38,790 nt of DNA from Candidatus Gastranaerophilales bacterium (GTDB lineage Bacteria > Cyanobacteriota > Vampirovibrionia > Gastranaerophilales > Gastranaerophilaceae), in the NCBI GenBank assembly GCA_947585605.1, contig CANPXC010000003.1, positions 1-38,790 on the forward strand. Direction: 5' to 3'. Shown here piece after piece: positions 7,050 to 14,880 of this stretch (positions are counted from its first letter, which is position 1; every line of letters begins with the position of its first letter). The position numbers and the translations under genes were made by a program. Under the pieces are notes generated by a model. That model was not told the origin of the DNA and ran no database searches. It saw only the letters and a program-made list of their open reading frames with translations.

Positions 7050-7625
7050 ATGCAAAACACAAATAAAACAGTTTATATAAATAAATTCGGAATTATAAAT
7101 ATTAAATCCGAAATACTATACAGAGAAGCGGAAGATGATTTGTTTTTCTTTAACAAATTAAATTCGGCACAAAAAAAACTGGAACAAGCCATAAAATTAA
7201 CACCCCGGCATTTAAAAAGTATTATTATGTGCGGTGATATTTATTTTCTCCAAGGGAAAATTAAAAAAGCGCTTGATTTATATTTAAAAGCTTCAAGTAT
7301 CAAAACCAATGCAAAAATATATGCTTCAATAGCGAATTGTTACAAGTCATTAAATCAGTACAAATTAGCCGTTAAATATTGTGATGAAGCTTTAAAACAA
7401 TTATCGTATGATAATTTAAGCTTTTTTTCTCAAGTTACAGAGCTAAAAATAGACTCTTTATTGAACTTGGGGCAATTTAACCGCGCGTATTTGACTTTTA
7501 TTCAAGCAAAAAATATTTTAAATTCTCTTTCAATAAATATCATTAACAATTTAAATTATGATATTTTGCGTGAAAAAATACAAAAAAGAAAAAAATTACA
7601 CAATTCCAAACTCCGTATAGTATAA
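7050..7625 (+). CDS. Small TPR-repeat protein
   Basis: A 191-residue soluble protein. Residues about 38-145 form three TPR-like helix pairs: the first contains AIKLTPRHLKSIIMCGDIYFLQGKIKKALDLY-type spacing, followed by IYASIANCYKSLNQYKLAVKY and LKIDSLLNLGQFNRAYLTF, with the usual A/G/Y positions. The basic C-terminus (KIQKRKKLHNSK) ends the chain. There is no signal peptide, so it is probably cytoplasmic. No good Shine-Dalgarno lies before ATG 7050, so the start is uncertain. The flippase-like gene begins 56 bases downstream and may share its transcript. TPR proteins serve as adaptors; the partner is unknown. Confidence 0.7.
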   Translation: MQNTNKTVYINKFGIINIKSEILYREAEDDLFFFNKLNSAQKKLEQAIKLTPRHLKSIIMCGDIYFLQGKIKKALDLYLKASSIKTNAKIYASIANCYKSLNQYKLAVKYCDEALKQLSYDNLSFFSQVTELKIDSLLNLGQFNRAYLTFIQAKNILNSLSINIINNLNYDILREKIQKRKKLHNSKLRIV

Positions 7626-7681
7626 TATAATTATATTTTTTCAAAACAGCTGAAAACAATGCTTTATGGAGTATGAAATTA

Positions 7682-8713
7682 ATGAGAAATCATATAAAAA
7701 GGCTTATACTTGTTTTTATAACCATTGTCTTTTTATACTTTGTTCTTTCAAATTTAAATATTAAAGAATTTATTATTGTTCTGAAAGGTTTTAACTTTAA
7801 ATTCATACCTTTGTTGATAATTTGTATAATTCTGTCAATGAGTTCAAGGGCATTAACTTTTAAAATGTTAATTTCCACAACAATAAAAAAAATATCAATG
7901 AGCGAATTAATTAATTTATGCCTTTCTTGTGCTTCATTAAATATTGTATTACCCGCAAGAGCAGGCGATATATACAGAGCTTTTTACGTGGGAGAAAAAT
8001 ATAAAGCGGATAAATTAAAACTTTTCGGAACAATTATGCTGGAAAGAATTTTTGACGGAATAGTCATACTTTCTATTTTACTTTTGGCAATATTTAAATA
8101 TCAAAGAAATCCCATAGCGCAAAAACTTTGCATAATAGGCGGTTTGGTGTTTATAGGCAGTTTTATTCTTGCCGCAGCAGCATTTAAACACAATAAGACC
8201 GATAAAATCTGCAGCTATTTTGAGAATAAAACAGAAATGCTGCCGGAAAAATTTCACAATATTTTCATATCAATAATTCATTTTATACGGCATAAATGCA
8301 ACTCTTTTTTGGAAGGATTTGAAATATTTAATTATCCGAAAAAGATTTTACCTATTTTAATAACATCCTTCGGAATTTGGTTTTTTGAATGTTTGAACTA
8401 TTTTATAGTAATAACGGGGTTTAATATTGATATAAATTGGTCTGTTGTAATGTTTATAATACCATTTACGGCTTTAGCGTGTATGATACCTTCTACATCA
8501 ATATATATAGGTCCTTACCAATTTGCTGTTATTGCGGCATTTGCGATGTATGGAGTCACAAAAGAATCAGCCTTAGCCATTTCACTTTTACAACAAGCAA
8601 TTGTTACTATAACTACTTCGTGTATCGCAGTATTATTCTTCCTTAAGCATAATATAGGCTTCAAGGATATTCAAAAAAATATTGAAACGGAAAATAAAAA
8701 TATTCAAAATTAA
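7682..8713 (+). CDS. Flippase-like integral membrane protein (LPG-synthase TM / UPF0104 family)
   Basis: A 343-residue polytopic protein with about eight hydrophobic helices. It matches the AglD/MprF-flippase-like family (PF03706): an N-terminal helix ending LSNLNIKEF, the SSRALTFKML segment, the conserved LPARAGDIYRAFYV motif (near residues 92-105), the ERIFDGIVIL segment and a late PSTSIYIGPYQFA re-entrant-like stretch. Members move or modify lipid-linked compounds in the inner membrane; the substrate here is unknown. GGAG at 7668-7671 is ten bases before ATG 7682 but only one base before the in-frame ATG at 7673, so the inner start is chosen. A strong terminator follows at 8712-8743. Confidence 0.85.
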   Translation: MRNHIKRLILVFITIVFLYFVLSNLNIKEFIIVLKGFNFKFIPLLIICIILSMSSRALTFKMLISTTIKKISMSELINLCLSCASLNIVLPARAGDIYRAFYVGEKYKADKLKLFGTIMLERIFDGIVILSILLLAIFKYQRNPIAQKLCIIGGLVFIGSFILAAAAFKHNKTDKICSYFENKTEMLPEKFHNIFISIIHFIRHKCNSFLEGFEIFNYPKKILPILITSFGIWFFECLNYFIVITGFNIDINWSVVMFIIPFTALACMIPSTSIYIGPYQFAVIAAFAMYGVTKESALAISLLQQAIVTITTSCIAVLFFLKHNIGFKDIQKNIETENKNIQN

Positions 8714-8743
8714 AAAACTGCCTTCTCGAAAAGGCAGTTTTTT
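8712..8743 (+). terminator. Bidirectional rho-independent terminator
   Basis: Stem AAAAAACTGCCTT / AAGGCAGTTTTTT around a short CTCGA-type loop. It lies between convergent genes and can stop both the flippase-like gene (+) and gltD (-). Confidence 0.9.
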
Positions 8744-8768
8744 ATAAATTATATTAAATATTTATTTT

Positions 8769-10139
8769 TTATTTTGCAAGATATTCATTAATAGCCTTAG
8801 CGGCACGTTTACCTGCGCCCATAGCATTAATTGCAGTGGATGAACCTGTAGGAGCTACATCTCCGCCCGCATAAATGCCGTCAATCGATGTTTCTCCGGT
8901 TTCTGCGTTTATAATAATATAACCTTTGGGATTTGTTTCAAGATTCATATTATCCCTAAGCATTGAAGATTGAATTGTGGGGTTAGGGCCTGTACCTAAA
9001 GCAACAACAACCGTATCTACGTCTAAATCAACAGTTTTACCGGTAGGCATTGGTTTTCTTCTGCCTGATTCATCAGGTTCGCCTAATTCCATAATTTCAA
9101 AGCGCATGCCTGCTACATAACCGTCTTTGTTGTATATTTCCTGAGGTGCATGAAGGAATTTAAATACAACTCCTTCTTCTTTGGCGTGACGGATTTCTTC
9201 CAAGCGGGCAGGGAGTTCTGCTTCAGTTCTTCTGTAAACGATATAAACTTCTTTAAAGCCTATTCTGACAGCTACTCTTGCCGCGTCCATAGCAACATTA
9301 CCGCCGCCTATTATTGCAGCTTTTTCTCCTACTCTAATCGGTGTGGGAGTTTCTTCGAGATTAGCCTGCATTAAATTAACTCTTGTTAAGAATTCATTTG
9401 CGCTGTAGACCCCGTTCAAGTTTTCACCGGGGATACCCATCATTTTAGGAAGTCCTGCGCCCGAGCCGATAACTATAGCATCAAATCCGTCATCTTTTAA
9501 TTGTTTTACGGTAATTGATTTACCGACAACAACGTTAGTAACGAATTTAACGCCCATTGCTTTTAAGTTAGATATTTCTTTATCCAAGAATGTTCTCGGA
9601 AGTCTGAACGGCGGAATTCCATATCTTAAAACGCCGCCGAGTTTGTGGAGTGCTTCAAATACAACTACTTCATGACCTGCTTTTCTCAAGTCAGCTGCAG
9701 CTGTAATACCTGCGCAGCCCGAGCCTATAATAGCGACTTTTTTACCTGTTTCTTTAATTTCACCGATTTTAACATTGGTGGAATCACCTACATATCTTTC
9801 TAAAGCACCTATTGATATAGGTTCTGATTTAATACCTAATACGCATTTTCCTTCACATTGGCGTTCTTGAGGGCATACTCTGCCGCATACCGAAGGAAGG
9901 AGGCTTGAATCTCTGATAACTTCTCCTGCTTTTTCAAGATTTCCTTCTTTTATTTCATGTATGAAAGCCGGAATATTAATATTTACCGGACAACCTTCCA
10001 CACATTTGGGTTTTTTACAATTTAAACAGCGGCTTGCTTCTAATTTTGCCTGTTCGTCAGTCAAGTTTGATTCTACCGCATCAAAATTTGTTCTTCTTAC
10101 CATAGGGTCTTGTTCATGTTGTCTTTGTCTTACTGCCAT
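8769..10139 (-). CDS. gltD: NADPH-dependent glutamate synthase small-subunit-type oxidoreductase
   Basis: A 456-residue flavin/iron-sulfur protein of the GltD/NfnB/PreT group. The N-terminal domain has two cysteine sets for 4Fe-4S clusters (C38, C41, C46, C50 and C85, C89, C95, C99). An FAD-binding GSGCAGITAA motif is near 139-148, an NAD(P)H-binding IIGGGNVAMDAARVA motif near 275-290, and the closing FAD motif GIYAGGDVAPTGSSTAINAMGAGKRAA is near the C-terminus. As GltD it passes electrons from NADPH to the large glutamate synthase subunit, but no gltB is adjacent. Without nfnA or gltB nearby, a stand-alone homotetramer or an electron-bifurcating partner elsewhere are alternatives. AGGGAAG precedes ATG 10139. 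Monocistronic, divergent from dapL. Confidence 0.88.
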   Translation of the reverse strand: MAVRQRQHEQDPMVRRTNFDAVESNLTDEQAKLEASRCLNCKKPKCVEGCPVNINIPAFIHEIKEGNLEKAGEVIRDSSLLPSVCGRVCPQERQCEGKCVLGIKSEPISIGALERYVGDSTNVKIGEIKETGKKVAIIGSGCAGITAAADLRKAGHEVVVFEALHKLGGVLRYGIPPFRLPRTFLDKEISNLKAMGVKFVTNVVVGKSITVKQLKDDGFDAIVIGSGAGLPKMMGIPGENLNGVYSANEFLTRVNLMQANLEETPTPIRVGEKAAIIGGGNVAMDAARVAVRIGFKEVYIVYRRTEAELPARLEEIRHAKEEGVVFKFLHAPQEIYNKDGYVAGMRFEIMELGEPDESGRRKPMPTGKTVDLDVDTVVVALGTGPNPTIQSSMLRDNMNLETNPKGYIIINAETGETSIDGIYAGGDVAPTGSSTAINAMGAGKRAAKAINEYLAK

Positions 10140-10176
10140 TTTATCTTCCCTTATATTTCTACCAACATATAGCTAC

Positions 10177-10182
10177 ATTATA
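10177..10182 (-). promoter_or_regulatory. -10 box upstream of gltD
   Basis: TATAAT on the minus strand at 10182-10177 with a weak -35 (ATACAA, 17-base spacer). It would give a leader of about 30 bases before ATG 10139. Confidence 0.4.
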
Positions 10183-10199
10183 CTATAAGCATTTTTATT

Positions 10200-10227
10200 T
10201 TGTATGAAAAATATTTCTTAGTATAAT
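10200..10227 (+). promoter_or_regulatory. Promoter of dapL
   Basis: TTGTAT (10200-10205), a 16-base spacer and TATAAT (10222-10227), followed by the GGAG ribosome-binding site at 10250-10253 and ATG 10259. It shares the 119-base divergent region with the gltD promoter. Confidence 0.55.
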
Positions 10228-10258
10228 TATTTTTGTACAGTTTACTTTTGGAGAGAAC

Positions 10259-11437
10259 ATGAACATTAATCAAAATTACTTAAATTTGGAAGACAGTTAT
10301 TTATTTTCAAATATTGCAAAAAAAGTTTCACAATTTGCAAAAGAACATCCCGAAAAAAATATAATTAGATTAGGGATAGGAGATGTTACACTTCCGTTAG
10401 CACCCGTTGTTGTTGAAGCTATAAAGAAAGCAGCGGATGAAATGGGAGTGCAAAGCACATTTAAAGGCTACGGTCCCGAACAAGGTTACGGATTTTTACG
10501 CGAAGCAATTAAAGATTATTATAAGAGTAAATTAGTAGAAATAGATGCGGATGAGATATTTATCTCCGACGGAGCTAAAAGTGATTTGGGGACCATTTTA
10601 GATATTTTCGGACTGGATAACACGGTACTTGTTCCCGACCCTGTTTATCCCGTTTATGTTGATACAAATATAATGGCAGGAAGAAAAATAATATATGCAA
10701 ATGCTAATGAAGAAAACGGATTTTTGCCCTTGCCCGACAATAATGTAAAATGCGATATTATATATATTTGTTCGCCGAATAATCCTACAGGCGCTGTTTA
10801 TAATAAAGAAGGATTAAAAAAATGGGTGGATTATGCACTTCAAAACGAAGCAATAATCTTATATGACGCTGCCTATGAATGTTTTATCAAATCAAAAGAA
10901 CTGCCGAGCAGTATTTATCAAATTGAAGGCGCAAAAAAATGTGCAATAGAATTTTGTTCATTTTCTAAAACTGCAGGATTTACGGGGACCAGATGCGGTT
11001 ATACCGTTGTTCCGAAAAACATTGAAAAACAAGGAGCTTCTTTAAACAAATTCTGGTTAAGACGGCAAACGACAAAATTTAACGGTGTTCCCTATATTGT
11101 TCAAAAAGCTGCAGAAGCAATTTTTACACCGAAAGGTCAGGAACAAATAAAAGAAAATATTAATTACTACAGCGAAAATGCAAAAATCATATCCGATACA
11201 ATGGATAAAAAAGGCATTTGGTATACGGGAGGAAAGCATTCTCCTTATATTTGGCTAAAATGTCCGAATAATATGACATCTTGGAATTTCTTTGACTTCT
11301 TACTTAACAATATTGCGGTAGTAGGAACACCGGGAAGCGGATTTGGCAGAAACGGAGAAGGATACTTTAGGCTTACTTCGTTCGGCGACAGACAAAAAAC
11401 GATTGAAGCTATGGAAAGATTTTCTGAATTAATATAA
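10259..11437 (+). CDS. dapL: LL-diaminopimelate aminotransferase
   Basis: A PLP enzyme that converts tetrahydrodipicolinate directly to LL-diaminopimelate using glutamate, the short DAP route found in cyanobacteria, plants and Chlamydia; it supplies lysine and peptidoglycan. The 392 residues are close to the usual length of about 410. Family motifs are visible: the N-terminal NYLNLEDSYLFSNIAKKV, IIRLGIGDVTLPL (35-47), YGPEQGYGFLREAI, the SPNNPTGA loop (172-179), Asp203 and Tyr206 near the cofactor, and the SKTAGFTGTRCGY lysine loop with Lys237 as Schiff-base residue. Clear ribosome-binding site at 10250. Monocistronic, with a terminator at 11464-11504. Confidence 0.93.
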   Translation: MNINQNYLNLEDSYLFSNIAKKVSQFAKEHPEKNIIRLGIGDVTLPLAPVVVEAIKKAADEMGVQSTFKGYGPEQGYGFLREAIKDYYKSKLVEIDADEIFISDGAKSDLGTILDIFGLDNTVLVPDPVYPVYVDTNIMAGRKIIYANANEENGFLPLPDNNVKCDIIYICSPNNPTGAVYNKEGLKKWVDYALQNEAIILYDAAYECFIKSKELPSSIYQIEGAKKCAIEFCSFSKTAGFTGTRCGYTVVPKNIEKQGASLNKFWLRRQTTKFNGVPYIVQKAAEAIFTPKGQEQIKENINYYSENAKIISDTMDKKGIWYTGGKHSPYIWLKCPNNMTSWNFFDFLLNNIAVVGTPGSGFGRNGEGYFRLTSFGDRQKTIEAMERFSELI

Positions 11438-11463
11438 ACCTTTTCAAGGCTAAAACAAACTTT

Positions 11464-11504
11464 AAAGGAAATAAGTGATTTGAAAACCGCTTATTTCCTT
11501 TTTT
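11464..11504 (+). terminator. Terminator of dapL, overlapping the end of the convergent gene
   Basis: Stem AAAGGAAATAAG / CTTATTTCCTTT around a 14-base loop, then a T run. The right arm coincides with the last codons and the stop of the minus-strand gene that ends at 11491. Confidence 0.75.
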
Positions 11505-11808
11505 CTTGAATATAATTTTTTATATCTCTATTAATCGTTGACATTAAAAACCAATCACGAATATAATGTTCAAGCCCGAAACAACTTCCTTTTTCTCTTA
11601 AACCGGATTGAGCATTAAATACAGCCTCACACATACCGATTTGTACCGAGAACAAAGCGGTTTTAGAATCAATACCCGTTATATTAAACGTTAAAGAACG
11701 TAAACGCCTGACACCGCCCGTAATTTTTGAATCAATATCTTTTTTATTCATTAAAAATTGTATTAATGAATTCTCCAATTTTATAATTTCACTATCTTTA
11801 TCCGGCAT
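11491..11808 (-). CDS. Small conserved-looking protein in the serine dehydratase operon, unknown function
   Basis: A 105-residue soluble protein with no signal peptide or membrane segment. Residues 1-24 are acidic and helical, a central basic patch reads GGVRRLRSL, and the middle alternates polar and hydrophobic residues (LTFNITGI, ALFSVQIGM) as in beta strands. Cys59 and Cys76 are present but form no metal motif. It begins two bases after sdaAA ends, with an AAGGA ribosome-binding site inside the sdaAA tail, so it is translated with the serine dehydratase subunits. A role in that enzyme's assembly or control is a guess from context. Its last codons double as a terminator arm. Confidence 0.65.
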   Translation of the reverse strand: MPDKDSEIIKLENSLIQFLMNKKDIDSKITGGVRRLRSLTFNITGIDSKTALFSVQIGMCEAVFNAQSGLREKGSCFGLEHYIRDWFLMSTINRDIKNYIQEKRK

Positions 11809-11810
11809 AT

Positions 11811-12695
11811 CTAATTCCTTTTATTTAACTCCTTACTAATTATAATACCACTTTTTGTAACGGCTAAACCTCCTTGTGAAGTTTCTTTTAACAATGGCGA
11901 CATTAACTGTCCCGTCTGAAGCATTGCGTCAACGACTTCATCGGGAGGAATTTTACTTGTAATCCCCGCCAGAGAAAGTTCAGCCGCAGTTATTGCATGT
12001 ATGGCAAGAAAAACATTACGCTTTACACAAGGAATTTCAACCAATCCGGCAACAGGGTCACAAGTGAGTCCGAGAATATTTTTTAAAGCAAGCGCGGCGG
12101 CATTAATAATTTGCTTTTCATTTCCGCCCAATGCCTGCACGGCTGCCGCCGCGCTCATTGCGGAAGCCACTCCGCATTCGGCTTGACATCCCGCCACAGC
12201 TCCCGCCATTGCTACTTTTGATGAAATTATATAACCGATTGTTCCCGCCGTTATAAGCAAATTAATTTGTTCTTCCTCCGATATATTTTTTTCTTCCGAA
12301 AGCGCAATAATTACCGAAGGAACAATTGCGCATGAACCTGCAGTCGGGCAGGCTACTATTTTGTTCATTCTTAAGTTTTCTTCCATTGTAGCAAGTGCAT
12401 ACAATGTTATTTTTTCATAAAGACTCCCGAATAATGCTTTATTTTTCTTATATTTTTCTTTTAATTTCAGACAATCATCACCGCACAAACCGCTTAAAGA
12501 CTTTTCATCTGAATTTAAACCTTGTTTTACAGCACTTTTCATTGCATTGATGTTTCTTAAAACTTTATTTCTTACGGTGTTAATATCAAGCTCAAAGTCG
12601 CAAGCTTCTTTTTCCTGCATTACTTCATATATTTTTTTATTTTCACTACCGCAGATATCCAGCAATTTATCAAACGTATTAAAAGTATATTCCAA
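11811..12695 (-). CDS. sdaAA: L-serine dehydratase, iron-sulfur type, alpha subunit
   Basis: Catalytic subunit of the oxygen-sensitive 4Fe-4S enzyme that deaminates L-serine to pyruvate and ammonia. The 294 residues match the two-subunit form. Cluster-ligand-type cysteines lie in conserved blocks: VACPTAGSC (C116, C122), AGCQAECGVASAM (C170, C174) and GLTCDPVAGLVEIPCVKRN (C212, C223). The start is a TTG at 12695, one base after the sdaAB stop. An AGAGGA ribosome-binding site lies across the last sdaAB codons, five bases ahead, and no ATG fits. Translational coupling with sdaAB is likely and would keep the subunits equimolar. Anaerobic life style is consistent with this enzyme. Confidence 0.93.
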   Translation of the reverse strand: MEYTFNTFDKLLDICGSENKKIYEVMQEKEACDFELDINTVRNKVLRNINAMKSAVKQGLNSDEKSLSGLCGDDCLKLKEKYKKNKALFGSLYEKITLYALATMEENLRMNKIVACPTAGSCAIVPSVIIALSEEKNISEEEQINLLITAGTIGYIISSKVAMAGAVAGCQAECGVASAMSAAAAVQALGGNEKQIINAAALALKNILGLTCDPVAGLVEIPCVKRNVFLAIHAITAAELSLAGITSKIPPDEVVDAMLQTGQLMSPLLKETSQGGLAVTKSGIIISKELNKRN

Positions 12696-12696
12696 T

Positions 12697-13365
12697 TTAA
12701 TCCTCTAATTTTTTTATATTTCTTACAAAATAAACATCATCTATGTTTTGAATATTATTTATAATGCTTTGCGGAATTTGTCCGTCAACGCAAATACACA
12801 TGGAAGCAATCTTGCCTTTTGCGTTTCTGTCGCACTCCAGTGAAGCAATATTAATATTTTCATTTTGAATAAACGTCGAAACTTTTGATATCATGCCGGG
12901 TTTATCTTTATAAAATAAGATTATTGCATTATATTCGCCTGAAATTTTAACTGCGAAATCATCAATTTTAGTAATTTCCACATTCCCCGCGCCGACTGAA
13001 TTACCGCTGACAATCATATTTCTTTCACCTTCAAGAATAAAATCAACCGCATTAGGATGACGGTCAAGATTTTGTTCAAATTCAAAAGAATATTTAATAT
13101 CTTGAGAGGCGGGAAGATTAAAAATATTTTTTATATCGGGGCTGTCAACTTTACAGCCTAAAAGTCCCGCCAAAAGCGCCTTATCACTCCCATGCCCTTT
13201 CCCCGCGGAAGCATAAGAATTGTAAAGTTTGAATACAACATTGCGCACTCTGCCGGCATATATATTTCTGACAAGCATACCCAATCTGACGGCACCTGCC
13301 GTATGGGAGCTTGAGGGGCCTGTCATTATAGGTGATATAACATCAAATAAAGAACGCTGTTTCAT
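12697..13365 (-). CDS. sdaAB: L-serine dehydratase, iron-sulfur type, beta subunit
   Basis: Partner subunit of SdaAA, 222 residues. Residues 1-130 are the serine dehydratase beta domain, opening with SLFDVISPIMTGPSSSHTAGAVRLG (given here by its key part, GPSSSHTAG at 16-24) and continuing with GHGSDKALLAGLLG. Residues about 145-222 are an ACT domain, which usually binds the amino acid for regulation (KPGMISKVSTFIQNENINIAS). It leads the operon sdaAB-sdaAA-unknown. There is no Shine-Dalgarno before ATG 13365, and a consensus promoter ends 7 bases upstream, so a leaderless mRNA is predicted. Divergent from a CstA-type transporter. Confidence 0.93.
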   Translation of the reverse strand: MKQRSLFDVISPIMTGPSSSHTAGAVRLGMLVRNIYAGRVRNVVFKLYNSYASAGKGHGSDKALLAGLLGCKVDSPDIKNIFNLPASQDIKYSFEFEQNLDRHPNAVDFILEGERNMIVSGNSVGAGNVEITKIDDFAVKISGEYNAIILFYKDKPGMISKVSTFIQNENINIASLECDRNAKGKIASMCICVDGQIPQSIINNIQNIDDVYFVRNIKKLED

Positions 13366-13372
13366 AATTTCA

Positions 13373-13401
13373 ATTATATTACATCGTCATTTTTCAGACA
13401 A
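13373..13401 (-). promoter_or_regulatory. Promoter of the sdaAB operon (predicted leaderless)
   Basis: Minus strand: -35 TTGTCT (13401-13396), 17-base spacer, -10 TATAAT (13378-13373), then exactly 7 bases to ATG 13365. Transcription should therefore begin at or next to the start codon. Confidence 0.65.
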
Positions 13402-13430
13402 AAATCTTACACTTCTTTATAAAATAGTGT

Positions 13431-13436
13431 TATAAT
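13431..13436 (+). promoter_or_regulatory. -10 box of the cstA-like gene (predicted leaderless)
   Basis: TATAAT at 13431-13436 followed by 7 bases and ATG 13444. The -35 is weak (TTACAC at 13407-13412, 18-base spacer). No ribosome-binding site is visible before the ATG, mirroring the divergent sdaAB promoter. Confidence 0.45.
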
Positions 13437-13443
13437 TTTGTTG

Positions 13444-14880
13444 ATGATTACTTTTATAGCTGGATTATTAATATTATTTTTCGGGTATATTTTCTATTCA
13501 AGATATACCGAAAAGCAGTTTGGAATAAGCGAAGAACAAACTCCGGCGGAAAAAATTAACGACGGCGTTGATTTTGTACCGTTGAGCAAAAATAAAAATA
13601 TGCTTATTCACCTTTTAAATATTGCAGGTTTAGGCCCGATTTTAGGTGCAATACAAGGGATTTTATTCGGCCCCGCCGCTTTTTTAATAATTCCCGCAGG
13701 CTGCATTTTAATGGGCGGAGTTCATGATTACTTCAGCGGAATGCTTTCCGTAAGAAATAACGGCGCTCAAATAACTGAACTTATAAAAAAATATCTGGGC
13801 GGCAATTATTACAAATTTTTTATAGTCATTGTTTCGATAATGCTTCTGCTGCTTGCTTCGGTATTTGTTTATACGGCGGGCGACTTAATGGCGGAAAGAT
13901 TTTTCAAACAAACCGATTTTTCGCTTAATAATCCGATAATCCTCACAATCTATGCGTTGATTGCATTCTACTATGTCGCTGCAACTTTGTTTCCGATAGA
14001 TAAAATTATCGGCAGATTTTATCCGCTATTCGGCTTACTGCTCCTGACAGGAACAGGGCTTGTCGTAATCGGATTTTTTACAAATGGAGTTCATCTTGAA
14101 AATATTGATTTCGCACATATAAATCAACATCCTTTAAAATCTCACATTTTACCCGTATTTTTTATGACAGTCAGCTGCGGTCTACTTTCAGGATTTCATT
14201 CCACACAATCAACAATTATATCAAGAACTCTAAAAAGTGAAAAAGAAGGCAGACAGGTATTTTACGGAATGATGTGTTTAGAATCTCTTATAGCAATGAT
14301 ATGGGCAGCAGGCGCTATGCATGTTTATTCGTTAAATCTTGTTCCCTCAAATTTGATAGGCAGCGTAAACGTTATAAATAGTATTGCAGATGTATTTGTA
14401 ATACCTGCACTTACCTGCGTAGTTACAATAGCGGTTGTTGTTCTTCCAATCACTTCGGGCGATACAGCCCTTAGAGGATTAAGAATGATTTTAGGCGAGG
14501 CTTTTAACCTTAATCAAACAAAAATTAAAAACAGGCTCATTATTATTATTCCTATTGCCGTTATAATTATATCGGTTATTTTATGGGCTAAATCCAACGC
14601 CGGAAGCTTTACTATAGTTTGGAGATATTTTAATTTTGTAAATCAACTCATTGCAATACCTACATTTTTATATGCTGCCGTTTATTTATACAAAAACGGT
14701 AAAAATTACTATATGGCGCTTATCCCAGGATTATTTTACATATTTATTACGACATTTTTTATCTTGAATTCAAAAATCGGATTTAATATTAATTATTCTT
14801 TATCAAAAACACTTGCAATAGGCATAATGGTTTTTTATTGTATAATATTAAAGTCAAAAATAAAAGGAAGTTCAAAATGA
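13444..14880 (+). CDS. cstA: CstA-family carbon-starvation / pyruvate or peptide transporter
   Basis: A 478-residue inner-membrane protein with about 12-13 hydrophobic helices. The start FFGYIFYSRYTEKQFG and the conserved block HLLNIAGLGPILGAIQG with FGPAAFLIIPAGCILMGGVHDYFSGM are diagnostic of CstA; later blocks SGFHSTQSTIISRTLKSE and ITSGDTALRGLRM also fit. Known members import peptides (CstA) or pyruvate with protons (BtsT). It is shorter than the E. coli forms of about 700 residues, resembling compact versions in anaerobes. Two TTG codons precede ATG 13444 in frame, but the -10 box at 13431 makes ATG the sensible start. It lies divergent from serine dehydratase, so uptake of peptides or movement of pyruvate linked to serine breakdown is plausible. 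Confidence 0.88.
   Translation: MITFIAGLLILFFGYIFYSRYTEKQFGISEEQTPAEKINDGVDFVPLSKNKNMLIHLLNIAGLGPILGAIQGILFGPAAFLIIPAGCILMGGVHDYFSGMLSVRNNGAQITELIKKYLGGNYYKFFIVIVSIMLLLLASVFVYTAGDLMAERFFKQTDFSLNNPIILTIYALIAFYYVAATLFPIDKIIGRFYPLFGLLLLTGTGLVVIGFFTNGVHLENIDFAHINQHPLKSHILPVFFMTVSCGLLSGFHSTQSTIISRTLKSEKEGRQVFYGMMCLESLIAMIWAAGAMHVYSLNLVPSNLIGSVNVINSIADVFVIPALTCVVTIAVVVLPITSGDTALRGLRMILGEAFNLNQTKIKNRLIIIIPIAVIIISVILWAKSNAGSFTIVWRYFNFVNQLIAIPTFLYAAVYLYKNGKNYYMALIPGLFYIFITTFFILNSKIGFNINYSLSKTLAIGIMVFYCIILKSKIKGSSK

Noticed and set aside
14841-14846. Internal promoter (TATAAT) at the end of cstA
   Set aside because: The nearest -35-like TTGCAA is 22 bases away; the box alone is expected by chance in this AT-rich DNA.
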